DNA of 25,118 nt, from positions 1 through 25,118 of the forward strand of contig CAYQQU010000074.1 in assembly GCA_964419545.1 (NCBI GenBank), in the 5' to 3' direction. Position 1 is the first letter of the stretch; every line of letters starts with the position of its first letter. Under the pieces are notes generated by a model. That model was not told where the DNA came from and did not search any database. It saw only the letters and a list, made by a program, of their open reading frames with translations. The translations under genes and the position numbers were made by a program. This stretch comes from CAYQQU01 sp964419545. GTDB taxonomy: Bacteria; Bacteroidota; Bacteroidia; Chitinophagales; Saprospiraceae. Shown here in pieces: positions 7,624 to 14,683 of this stretch.

Positions 7624-8256
7624 ATGAGTGATAAAAGCTCCTTGAAAGAAAAGCTGCAAAAGCAATTGCAACACTGGAAAAGCGAACTGGAAGAGCTGAA
7701 CGTCCAGCTGCGCCTGGGCCGCGCCGAAGCAGAAGATGCTTATGAAAAACAGAAAAAGCGATTCGCCGCCTGGCTGGCTAACGCCCGCGAGCAACTCGAC
7801 GAGCTGGAAGACAAGTCGGAAGACTACGTGGAAAACCTCAAAGACCGGCTGGAAAAGCTAAGCAACCAGATCGTCAACAGCGAGCCGACCGACGCCGAAG
7901 GCTACCAGCGCCACCACCACGAAATGGGCGCCGCCCTGTCCGAAGCGGAAAGCAAACTGGCCGAAGCCCGCGAAAAAGGCTCGGACGCCGCCAAGGAGGT
8001 GTCGCACGACGTGCAGGATACCCTGACCAGCATCCGCACCCAGCTCGACCTCTTCTGGCTCAAGTTCAACCTCGGCAAAGCCGACGCCCGCGACGAAATG
8101 GAAGACCAGCGCAAACAAGCCTCGCACCGCATCCAGGAACTCAAGCACAAACTCGACGAATGGGAAGACGCAGCCGAGGATCGCTGGGAAAACTTCCGCG
8201 AAGAGATGGGCGAAGCGTTCCGGCATATTCGGCAGGCGTTTAGGAGGAAAGGTTGA
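7624..8256 (+). CDS. Soluble coiled-coil protein with two internal repeats
   Basis: A 210-aa, highly charged, almost entirely helical protein without signal peptide or membrane segment. I do not recognise a named family. Residues about 5-80 and 120-200 are an internal duplication: LNVQLRLGRAEAEDAYEKQKK aligns with WLKFNLGKADARDEMEDQRKQ, and QLDELEDKSEDYVENLKDRLEKL aligns with KLDEWEDAAEDRWENFREEMGEAF. A less regular linker with RHHHEMG lies between them. The ATG at 7624 is preferred over an upstream in-frame TTG at 7600. The stop codon TGA (8254-8256) is also the target duplication of the palindromic element that starts at 8257. A structural or apolipoprotein-like role is possible, but that is only inference from composition. 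Confidence 0.8.
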   Translation: MSDKSSLKEKLQKQLQHWKSELEELNVQLRLGRAEAEDAYEKQKKRFAAWLANAREQLDELEDKSEDYVENLKDRLEKLSNQIVNSEPTDAEGYQRHHHEMGAALSEAESKLAEAREKGSDAAKEVSHDVQDTLTSIRTQLDLFWLKFNLGKADARDEMEDQRKQASHRIQELKHKLDEWEDAAEDRWENFREEMGEAFRHIRQAFRRKG

Positions 8257-8421
8257 GAGCTTGTTTGGAGGTAGTGCTTTTGAAGCGAAAAACTCAGATT
8301 TTGGGTTCTCCCGAAGGGATTTTTCCGGCTCATAGCAGCGCTACGGGCCGGAAAAATGCCACAGGGAGGTTCCAAAAGCTGGGTTTTGCAGCCAAAATGA
8401 CTACCTCCAAACAAGCTCTGA
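8254..8421 (+). mobile_element. 162-bp palindromic MITE-like element, copy 1, with TGA target duplication
   Basis: The element proper is 8257-8418. Its ends, GAGCTTGTTTGGAGGTAGT (8257-8275) and its exact reverse complement (8400-8418), are 19-bp perfect terminal inverted repeats. The whole element is an imperfect palindrome centred on AGCGCT, so its RNA would fold into one long hairpin. TGA flanks both sides (8254-8256 and 8419-8421), a 3-bp target duplication; a 4-bp reading TGAG is possible because the next base is G on both sides. The left TGA is the stop codon of the coiled-coil gene. There is no transposase inside, only spurious frames. A second copy at 20864-21025 is identical and in the same orientation. 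TNA duplications with GAG-type ends suggest mobilisation by an IS5-family (IS1031-like) transposase, which is inference. Confidence 0.88.
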
Positions 8422-8437
8422 GGTTCAGGTTTGCCCA

Positions 8438-8896
8438 TTACAATGATTTGCCAAAGCAAAGGCTGTTTTCCACCCCGGCATACTGCCCGTAGTTGGGAAT
8501 GCGGGTATAGCCGTGCCTGGGGTAAAAGCGAGCGGCTTCCACCTGCCTTTTACCGGTTTCCAGAATGCATTCGGCGTATGACAGCTCGCGCGCCCAGCTT
8601 TCCAGTTCGGCCAATACGCGGGCAGCCACGCCCTTGCCCCTGTGATCCGGGGCAGTATACATGCGCTTGACCTCAGCCACCCCCGGGCGGTGCTCCTTGA
8701 AAGCACCGCATCCAACGGGGCGACCTTCGCAGTAAACGACGACCACGTTATTCAGCCGGTCGATCTTGTTGTATTGCGCGTAGAAGGCATGCTCCGAACC
8801 GTCAGTATCCGCCAGATAGGCGTCGAGCTGGCGGACGAGGGCGACGAAGTCGGGATGGGTAGAATTGGTGCGTAGTAATTCCATCTTTAGATTCAT
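8438..8896 (-). CDS. GNAT-family N-acetyltransferase
   Basis: A 152-aa acetyltransferase that would use acetyl-CoA to modify an amine. The core is VGCGAFKEHRPGVAEVKRMY followed by VxPxxRGKGVA-type motif A (APDHRGKGVAARVLAELESWA, about 90-110), the pyrophosphate-binding loop. The C-terminal motif ETGKRQVEAARFYPRHGYTRIPNYG is typical of GNATs. Its ATG (8894-8896) overlaps the stop of the upstream DUF6157 gene as ATGA, which supports this start over an internal ATG at 8884 and indicates translational coupling. The stop lies 17 bp from the palindromic element. The acceptor substrate is unknown. Confidence 0.9.
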   Translation of the reverse strand: MNLKMELLRTNSTHPDFVALVRQLDAYLADTDGSEHAFYAQYNKIDRLNNVVVVYCEGRPVGCGAFKEHRPGVAEVKRMYTAPDHRGKGVAARVLAELESWARELSYAECILETGKRQVEAARFYPRHGYTRIPNYGQYAGVENSLCFGKSL

Positions 8897-9312
8897 TTTT
8901 TCCGCTTCGACCGCATAGCTCGGACTACCTGCAGGCCCTCCTTCCCGAGAAAAAGTTGGTAAGCTTCGGTTTCCATGCCGTACAAAGCCACTCGCCCTTC
9001 GGCGTCGCTATGTACGCCCCAGCCGTAGCGTTTGGTGAGGGGCGACGAGCGGAAGCAGGGTTGTCCTTTGGAGAAAAACGCTCTGCGTGCGGCGGCCCAT
9101 TCGTTCTCCGGCAGGTCCTGGCGGATCGCATAAATCTGGAAAAATACATCGTCGGAGGTATATTCGTAAGGGTGCTCGATCAGCATTTCATACTGATAGT
9201 TGGCGATCGACTTTTTATTTCCCCGGATCGGAGGAACGGCGCCTGCTACGGCGGGGCAATCTTCGGCTACGGCGATGAAGGTGTTCTGGTAATTGGTGGT
9301 GTGGATCTTCAT
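8893..9312 (-). CDS. DUF6157 family protein
   Basis: A 139-aa cytoplasmic protein. HTTNYQNTFIAVAEDCP at the start, YTSDDVFFQIYAIR in the middle, and FFSKGQPCFRSSPLTKRYGWG (about 87-107) with VVRAMRSKRKK at the end are the conserved blocks I associate with DUF6157. Family function is unknown. No signal peptide or membrane segment is seen. It overlaps the GNAT gene by ATGA and follows the trehalose-synthase-like gene by 43 bp, so the three probably form one operon. Confidence 0.82.
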   Translation of the reverse strand: MKIHTTNYQNTFIAVAEDCPAVAGAVPPIRGNKKSIANYQYEMLIEHPYEYTSDDVFFQIYAIRQDLPENEWAAARRAFFSKGQPCFRSSPLTKRYGWGVHSDAEGRVALYGMETEAYQLFLGKEGLQVVRAMRSKRKK

Positions 9313-9355
9313 TTTTCCTGATTGTTATGGTTAACATACAGGCAGGATGCGAGCC

Positions 9356-10822
9356 TCAACTGTTGCGCTGATCCGCCAGCAACGTCAGCCATTCGTACAG
9401 CTGGCTGAAGAGGGTGAATTGGTCGATAACCCGCAACTGCGCGTTAAAGCCCCATTCATTGCGCTTATGGGGTTGGTTCAGCATCTCGTCCAAGGTGGTT
9501 GCCAGAGCAGGGATGTCGGTCGGATCGTCGTTGATCCTGCCGTTGACGTCATGCTGTACCTGGTGCCGCAGGCCGGCAGCGCCGGAGACGAGTACCGGTT
9601 TCTTTTTCCACATCGCCTCGGTGGCGGTGAGGCCGAAGCCTTCCTGGATCGAGTTTTGCACCACCAGGCTGGAGGAATACTGGAGGGCGTTGACGATCAG
9701 AGCGTTCTCTTTCGGGTTGTCGAGGGGCAGCAGCAGGATGGCGATGTCTTCCTGAATGGCCGGATCGATGCGTTGGTACTGGTCGATCAGTTCTGCGAGC
9801 ACCGCCTTTCCTTCCGGGTCGTCGGAAACGAATTTCGGATCGGGCCCCCCCAGTACGAGCCTTGTCTTTTCGATACGGCGGGTAGTGCGCGCCTGCTGGT
9901 CGCCGTTGCGGCGCTTTTCCTCTTTTAAGTGAATAAAGGCCTGCATGAGTTCCTTGAACCCTTTCAGCCGGTCCCAGCGCGAGATCTGGGTCACCGTCGG
10001 TCGGTAGATGAGGTCGAGTTTGCTGTGATGGTTGACCTCATTGAAACTGCCGTCGGGCATCACGCGGCGCACCTGGTGCTCGTAAAAGGGAAAGAGGATC
10101 GGATCGCGGTCGTTGATGATGCCGGACTGATGCAGGATGCCCACGGATTTGTGCAAGGGCAGCATGCGGTTTTTGTGACTCAGGGGATCGATAGCCGGGG
10201 TGATGATGCTGGTCAGGTCCTGCAGCTGCAGGGGTACGTAGGCCGGCAGGCTGAAGACAAAATGATCGTAATCGTTGAAATAAGGGGAAAGAAAATCCCA
10301 TACGTTTTTGGTGGTGTTGTTTTGTCGTTCGAGGCCGATATGGCAGCGCCAGATCAACTTGACGTTCCGCTGCTCCCGGATCATGGCCGCGAGCGGCATG
10401 GGTTGCGGATCGTGGACCACTACCACGTCGCCGTCCCGAATATATCCGATGGCTTTATCGACGTTTTGCCGGTTGATTTTCTCGTAAATGGTGCGGTCGT
10501 CGGCCGTAAAAGCGCCATTGCCGCTGCCGTGGATGGCGTTGTGGATGCGTTTGGTGAGGTCAAAAAAGTGTTCGTCGTCGGCTTCGATCACCAGCCATTC
10601 GATCTTCACGCCCAGCTCGCGCAGCAGGCGCATCTGGCTGGGCATCATTTCGGCGACGCCGCCGCCGATAGCGGTGGAGTTGATCATCCAAATAGTACTG
10701 CCTTCCAGTTTTTTGACGGGGGTCTGAGCGTTTTTCAGGAAGGCGCCTACAGCGTGGGTCAAAGAGCCGTAGGCCATGTAATTCTCGAACTTTGCGCCGT
10801 CTTTTACTTCAATTAACTGCAT
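9356..10822 (-). CDS. treT: TreT-like trehalose synthase (GT4 glycosyltransferase)
   Basis: A 488-aa GT-B enzyme. TreT joins NDP-glucose and glucose to give trehalose, a compatible solute. INSTAIGGGVAEMM (about 47-60) is the N-terminal donor/acceptor loop highly typical of TreT. EWLVIEADDEHFFDLTKRIHNAIHG (about 75-99) is the second family block. VVVVHDPQPMPLA closes the N-domain. In the C-domain SRWDRLKGFKELMQAF (281-296) holds the Arg/Lys that bind donor phosphate, and QEGFGLTATEAMW (393-405) is the GT4 EX7E-type motif. The ATG at 10822 follows a T/A-rich leader. A related glucosyl transfer cannot be excluded without the acceptor. First gene of a likely operon with DUF6157 and GNAT. Confidence 0.85.
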   Translation of the reverse strand: MQLIEVKDGAKFENYMAYGSLTHAVGAFLKNAQTPVKKLEGSTIWMINSTAIGGGVAEMMPSQMRLLRELGVKIEWLVIEADDEHFFDLTKRIHNAIHGSGNGAFTADDRTIYEKINRQNVDKAIGYIRDGDVVVVHDPQPMPLAAMIREQRNVKLIWRCHIGLERQNNTTKNVWDFLSPYFNDYDHFVFSLPAYVPLQLQDLTSIITPAIDPLSHKNRMLPLHKSVGILHQSGIINDRDPILFPFYEHQVRRVMPDGSFNEVNHHSKLDLIYRPTVTQISRWDRLKGFKELMQAFIHLKEEKRRNGDQQARTTRRIEKTRLVLGGPDPKFVSDDPEGKAVLAELIDQYQRIDPAIQEDIAILLLPLDNPKENALIVNALQYSSSLVVQNSIQEGFGLTATEAMWKKKPVLVSGAAGLRHQVQHDVNGRINDDPTDIPALATTLDEMLNQPHKRNEWGFNAQLRVIDQFTLFSQLYEWLTLLADQRNS

Positions 10823-10934
10823 AAAAAAAGTTTTACGAATAAAAAAATGACTACGCTTTCCTTCTCCACGCAGCCATCTTCACCAAGCGCAAGCCGGCAA
10901 ACCACTGGTTGGCCTGCCTAAGAAACTAATGTAA

Positions 10935-11193
10935 GGAATTCACGGGGAATCTCCTACTCTCCCACCCGGTGTCGCGAACAACCGACCCTGCGGCAGGTTG
11001 TGACGGAGCAAGCGAACACCTTTTCAGGATATATTCCGAATTGGAGTCAGTAATTCGGGTTCCGGGTCAAAATTGATGGCTTAATCCGGTTTAAGTTTTG
11101 GATTTGAATCTTCCGCAATCACCACGAGTCGACTACCCATCGAGGGTAGACTTCGATAGGTATCGGTAAATGGAATTTCCCCGTGATAATTCC
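10935..11193. repeat. Gene-free segment bounded by inverted repeats with internal hairpins
   Basis: The 421-bp gap 10823-11243 upstream of the treT-like gene has no convincing gene. Its core is bounded by 10935-10949 and 11177-11193, inverted copies except for a 2-nt bulge (10 bp perfect at 10940-10949/11177-11186). Inside are several local stems: 10968-10975 with 11012-11020 (one bulge, followed by TTTT on plus), 11036-11042 with 11052-11058 (7 bp), and 11133-11138 with 11144-11149 (6 bp). This could be a structured RNA, a long treT leader or a decayed mobile element. No target duplication is apparent, and the sequence does not match the 162-bp element. Confidence 0.5.
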
Positions 11194-11243
11194 ACTTTTT
11201 TTGGAGGTTAAGGATTGGCTAAGGGGGTCGTCGTCGCCCCCCA

Positions 11244-13307
11244 CTACTCCTCCTCCAGAAACGCCAGCACCTGTTCGTAGACGTTATCTGCGGTATACCC
11301 CAGTTTCTCGTCCAGCACGGTGTAGGGGGCGGAAAAGCCGAACGACTCCATGCCCCAGATCCGGCCGTTATGGCCCACCAGGCCGGCCAGCGTCACGGGC
11401 AGGCCGGCGGTCATGCCGAAGGTGCGGGCGCCGGAGGGTAATACTTTTTCCTGGTATTCGGCCGGCTGACTGCGGAAAAGGCCTTCGCTGGGCGCGGAGA
11501 CGACTTTTATCTTCAGCCCTTTCTCCCGGCGTAGTTTTTCGGCGCCGGCGACCAGGGTGGCCACCTCCGAGCCGTTGCCGACGAAGATGATGTCGGGGTC
11601 CGCCGCGTCTTGTACGACGTAGGCGCCACGGGCGGCCTGCTGTGCGTCCTGGTAGCGGCTGCTGCTTTCCCCGGCGGGCAGGTCGTGAATATCCTGGCGA
11701 GAGAGGATCAGGCCGCTGGGGCCGTGTTTGTTTTCGAGGGCCAGCTTCCAGCAGACGGTCGTTTCGTGGGCGTCGGCCGGGCGCAGCGCGAGGAAGCTGT
11801 TGTGGCCGGCGTGGTTTTTGAGTTTTTCCAGTAGCCGGATCTGGGCTTCCTGTTCGACGGGCTGGTGCGTGGGGCCGTCCTCCCCTACCCGGAAGGCGTC
11901 GTGCGTCCAGATGAAGATCACCGGCTGCTCCATCAGGGCGCAAACGCGGATGGCCGGCTTCATATAGTCCGAAAAGGCAAAGAAGGTCGCGCAGGCCGGG
12001 ATGACGCCGCCGTGGAGGGCCATGCCGGTAGCCAGGGCGGCCATCGTCAGCTCCGATACGCCGGCCTGCAGGAAAGCGCCGGAGAAGTCGCCCTTCTTGA
12101 AAGCGGTCGTCTTCTTGAGAAAAGCATCGGTTTTATCGCTATTGCTCAGGTCGGCGGAAGCGACGATCAGGTTGGGCAGGTGATCGGCGAGGTACGAGAG
12201 CACCGCTCCGCTGGCGTTGCGGGTAGCGATATTTTCTTTTTGGGAGATGCCGTCCCAGTCCAGCTCGGGCAGTTCGTCGCTGAGAAAAGCCTGCAGCCGG
12301 GCGGCGGTATCGGGCCGGCCATCGGTCCAGCGCTGGAACTCCGAGCGACGGATGCGGGCGGCCTGTTCTTTGTCGCGGCGTACTTTTTGGTAGTGTTCGG
12401 CCACATCGGGGAATACCTGGAAGGGATCGTCCGGATCGCCGCCCAGGCTAGCGATGGTCTTTTCGTACGAAGCTTTGGATTTGCCGAGGGGTTTGCCGTG
12501 CAATTCCACCTCGCCCACAAAAGGCAGGCCGTCTTCGCGGATCACGCCTTTGCCCATCAGGGTTTTGCCGATGATCAGCGTGGGGCGGTCGGTTTCGTCG
12601 AGCCCGGCGCGGATGGCGCGCGAGATGGCGTACTGATCATTGCCGTGGATGGTGAGAACATGCCAGCCCCAGGCCTCGTATTTTTTCGCGGTATCTTCGG
12701 TGGTGACGTCGTCGACCTCCGAAGAAAGCTGGATATCGTTGGCGTCGTAAAACATAATGATATTGCCGAGCCCCAGGTGCCCCGCCAGGCGACCGGCGCC
12801 CTGCGATATCTCTTCCTGGACGCCGCCGTCGGAGATGTAGATGTACGTCATATGCGCGACCTCCTCACCGAACCGGGCCGCCAGAAAGCGCTCGGCGATG
12901 GCCGAACCGATGCCGAAAGCGTGGCCGAGGCCTAAAGGCCCCGACGTATTTTCGACGCCGCGCGCGACGTCCAGTTCCGGGTGACCGGGCGTGGGGCTGT
13001 CCCACTGGCGGAAGTTCTTGACCTCCTCCATGGTGATGTTGCCGAGCAGCACCTGCACGGAATAGAGCATGGCCGACATGTGCCCGGCGTCGAGGAAGAA
13101 ACGGTCGCGGAACGGCCAGTGCATATCGGTGGGGTCGTACTGCAAAAATTCGGAATAGAGGACGTGGATGAAGTCGGCCCCGCCCATGGGCCCGCCGGGG
13201 TGGCCGGACTGGGCTTTTTCCACCATTGCGGCGGAAAGGACACGGATATTGTCAGCGGCGCGTTCGCCGATTTTTACGTCTGCTTGCGATGGATTAACGA
13301 CACTCAT
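11244..13307 (-). CDS. Transketolase, full-length
   Basis: A 687-aa thiamine-diphosphate enzyme transferring two-carbon ketol units between sugar phosphates in the pentose phosphate pathway. The N-terminal PP domain has SGHPGGP (34-40, His36) and DAGHMSAMLY (His76). The ThDP motif is SDGG...YDAND (159-191), with Asp160 and Asn190 as metal ligands. The usual GDG Gly is Ser here. The Pyr domain has the essential Glu419 in AGVSELTMAALATGMALHGG, where many homologues read GxREH/REF. THDAFRVGEDGPTHQPVEQ and RPADAHET are the sugar-phosphate loops. A C-terminal transketolase domain completes it (about 555-687). A 128-bp gap separates it from the HD-DUF5706 gene upstream on the same strand. Single-chain, not split into two subunits. 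Confidence 0.95.
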   Translation of the reverse strand: MSVVNPSQADVKIGERAADNIRVLSAAMVEKAQSGHPGGPMGGADFIHVLYSEFLQYDPTDMHWPFRDRFFLDAGHMSAMLYSVQVLLGNITMEEVKNFRQWDSPTPGHPELDVARGVENTSGPLGLGHAFGIGSAIAERFLAARFGEEVAHMTYIYISDGGVQEEISQGAGRLAGHLGLGNIIMFYDANDIQLSSEVDDVTTEDTAKKYEAWGWHVLTIHGNDQYAISRAIRAGLDETDRPTLIIGKTLMGKGVIREDGLPFVGEVELHGKPLGKSKASYEKTIASLGGDPDDPFQVFPDVAEHYQKVRRDKEQAARIRRSEFQRWTDGRPDTAARLQAFLSDELPELDWDGISQKENIATRNASGAVLSYLADHLPNLIVASADLSNSDKTDAFLKKTTAFKKGDFSGAFLQAGVSELTMAALATGMALHGGVIPACATFFAFSDYMKPAIRVCALMEQPVIFIWTHDAFRVGEDGPTHQPVEQEAQIRLLEKLKNHAGHNSFLALRPADAHETTVCWKLALENKHGPSGLILSRQDIHDLPAGESSSRYQDAQQAARGAYVVQDAADPDIIFVGNGSEVATLVAGAEKLRREKGLKIKVVSAPSEGLFRSQPAEYQEKVLPSGARTFGMTAGLPVTLAGLVGHNGRIWGMESFGFSAPYTVLDEKLGYTADNVYEQVLAFLEEE

Positions 13308-13435
13308 GATGAATAGCGGTTATGGTTCGGAATGCGTTGCAATAAACTAATTTTTTGGATCAATTGCTGATTTTGCATCCAATAAGGAGGGAATCTTTAT
13401 GAAGCCGGACCAATATCATAGCGCTCGTTTTCGAT

Positions 13436-14611
13436 TCACCCCGCCAGCCGCCAGTAACTCACCACAAAAGAGAGGACGGCCAGAATAATCCCCACCATAA
13501 ATACATTGTAGCAGATCCGCAGCCGGTAGTATTTCCGGCCCAGCGAATGGCCGAGGTAGTACAGGTCGCGCATGATCGATCCCTCCAGTTTTTTCTCGTT
13601 TTCGAGCACCACCTCCATGCCTTCCTGATACTGGTCGAAGCTCATTTTATAGAAGTTGCCGAAGAAGAAAAGGTTCGAGTTCCCCTCGTGGATCTGGGCC
13701 GGGTCGGTCTCTCCGGTCATCCGGATGGGGCGGGTAGCCAGGGTGGCGTACACCATAGAGACGAGGCAGGTGGCCAGCAGCACGCCCATCGGGATGATCA
13801 CAAAAGAGTGGTTGCCGATGTAGGAAGCGGCCACCGGCATGGCGATGGTGATGATGAGGGCGTTGACGCTCAGCATGATGTTGGCTTTGTTGTCAGCCAG
13901 GTTGCTGAGGTCGAGGTGGTTGCGCAGGGCGGTTTTGAACATCATCTGGGCGCTGCGCGAGTTGGCCAGCCGGGAGGTCATCGCCTCCGAGAGGGATTTA
14001 TCCTTTTTCTTTTTATCTTTTTTTACCATTTTCTTGAGCATTTTGCGGTTGTCGTCCTTGCGGGGGCCGAAAAGCTCGCGGGCCGCCGGGGTGTAGTAAT
14101 CCTGGGCTTTGAGAAAATTGAAATTGAGTTCGCGCCAGTCGTTTTCGTCGTATTCCTGCCCCAGGAAAACCCACCATTCGTGGCGCAGAGCTTCGATGGA
14201 GTCCAGGTAGGCTTCGTTGGCGAGGTTGGCGAGGTCGGCGTCTTTGATGATCTCCTGGAGCTGGTCTTTCGGCTCGCGGGCGGGTACAGTGGCGTCGATA
14301 CAGTCGAGCACCCGCCGCAGTTTTTCTTCCGGGTAATCGCGGGCGTCCAGAAAGTCGCGGGCTATTGCCCTGCTCTCCGCCTCGTGCCCCTGGTAGGTGC
14401 GCACAAAGCCCGTATCGTGGAAGAGGGCCGCCAGTTCGAGGATCTCGAGTTCCTCCTCATCGAGCTGCAGGCGCTTGCCGATCTTCAGGCAGGCGTCGCG
14501 CACTTTCAGCGTATGGGGCAAGTTGTGATAGCGGTGATCGCTGGTCAGCCGCTCGGTCATCAAGCTGGTCACATAATGCTCACTGGCGACGACAACAGGA
14601 CTTTTGGGCAT
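13436..14611 (-). CDS. HD-domain phosphohydrolase fused to Pycsar-effector-like (DUF5706) membrane domain
   Basis: A 391-aa fusion. Residues ~10-180 form an HD domain: YHNLPHT (28-34), LFHDTGF (63-69, His65-Asp66) and KDADLANL (123-130) supply the metal-binding His/Asp set of nucleotide or phosphate hydrolases. A lysine-rich linker spans ~190-206. Residues ~220-390 match the DUF5706 domain used as membrane effector (PycTM) in Pycsar anti-phage systems: LRNHLDLSNLADNKANIMLSVNALIITI, two adjacent helices (~246-265, 270-291), a long charged helix, and a third helix (~370-387). In Pycsar, such proteins sense cCMP or cUMP and damage the membrane. No pyrimidine cyclase lies within the visible neighbours, so this is an orphan. 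The HD domain may degrade or sense a nucleotide signal; that is inference. Flanked by transketolase and a dehydrogenase on the same strand. Confidence 0.82.
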   Translation of the reverse strand: MPKSPVVVASEHYVTSLMTERLTSDHRYHNLPHTLKVRDACLKIGKRLQLDEEELEILELAALFHDTGFVRTYQGHEAESRAIARDFLDARDYPEEKLRRVLDCIDATVPAREPKDQLQEIIKDADLANLANEAYLDSIEALRHEWWVFLGQEYDENDWRELNFNFLKAQDYYTPAARELFGPRKDDNRKMLKKMVKKDKKKKDKSLSEAMTSRLANSRSAQMMFKTALRNHLDLSNLADNKANIMLSVNALIITIAMPVAASYIGNHSFVIIPMGVLLATCLVSMVYATLATRPIRMTGETDPAQIHEGNSNLFFFGNFYKMSFDQYQEGMEVVLENEKKLEGSIMRDLYYLGHSLGRKYYRLRICYNVFMVGIILAVLSFVVSYWRLAG

Positions 14612-14683
14612 GGGTAAAATGCTTTGCCGAAAGATAAGCTTTTTCCCATTGCGCCGTCAGGGGGGCGTTTTCGTTCCGGGCGA

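Noticed and set aside
8253..8492. Plus-strand open frame across the palindromic element (also at 20788-21045)
   Set aside because: The shared protein sequence exists only because the repeats are identical DNA; the composition is not protein-like and the element is a hairpin.
10857..10930. Minus frame ending ANQWFAGLRLVKMAAWRRKA, resembling the tail of a transposase or maturase
   Set aside because: Only about 23 codons after a stop, no recognisable family motif, and no intron domain V or IS end nearby.
10950..10970. Match of the minus strand GGGTGGGAGAGTAGG to the 3' part of 5S rRNA
   Set aside because: Only a short stretch matches; no full 5S structure and no rRNA operon context.
10935..11193. 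Retron-like ncRNA (inverted a1/a2 repeats)
   Set aside because: No reverse transcriptase gene on either side, so terminal repeats alone do not support it.
13399..13488. 29-codon plus-strand frame after a perfect AAGGAGGG at 13384-13391
   Set aside because: It overlaps the 3' end of the HD-DUF5706 gene in antisense and has no protein character. Bacteroidota rarely depend on such Shine-Dalgarno sites, so chance is likelier.
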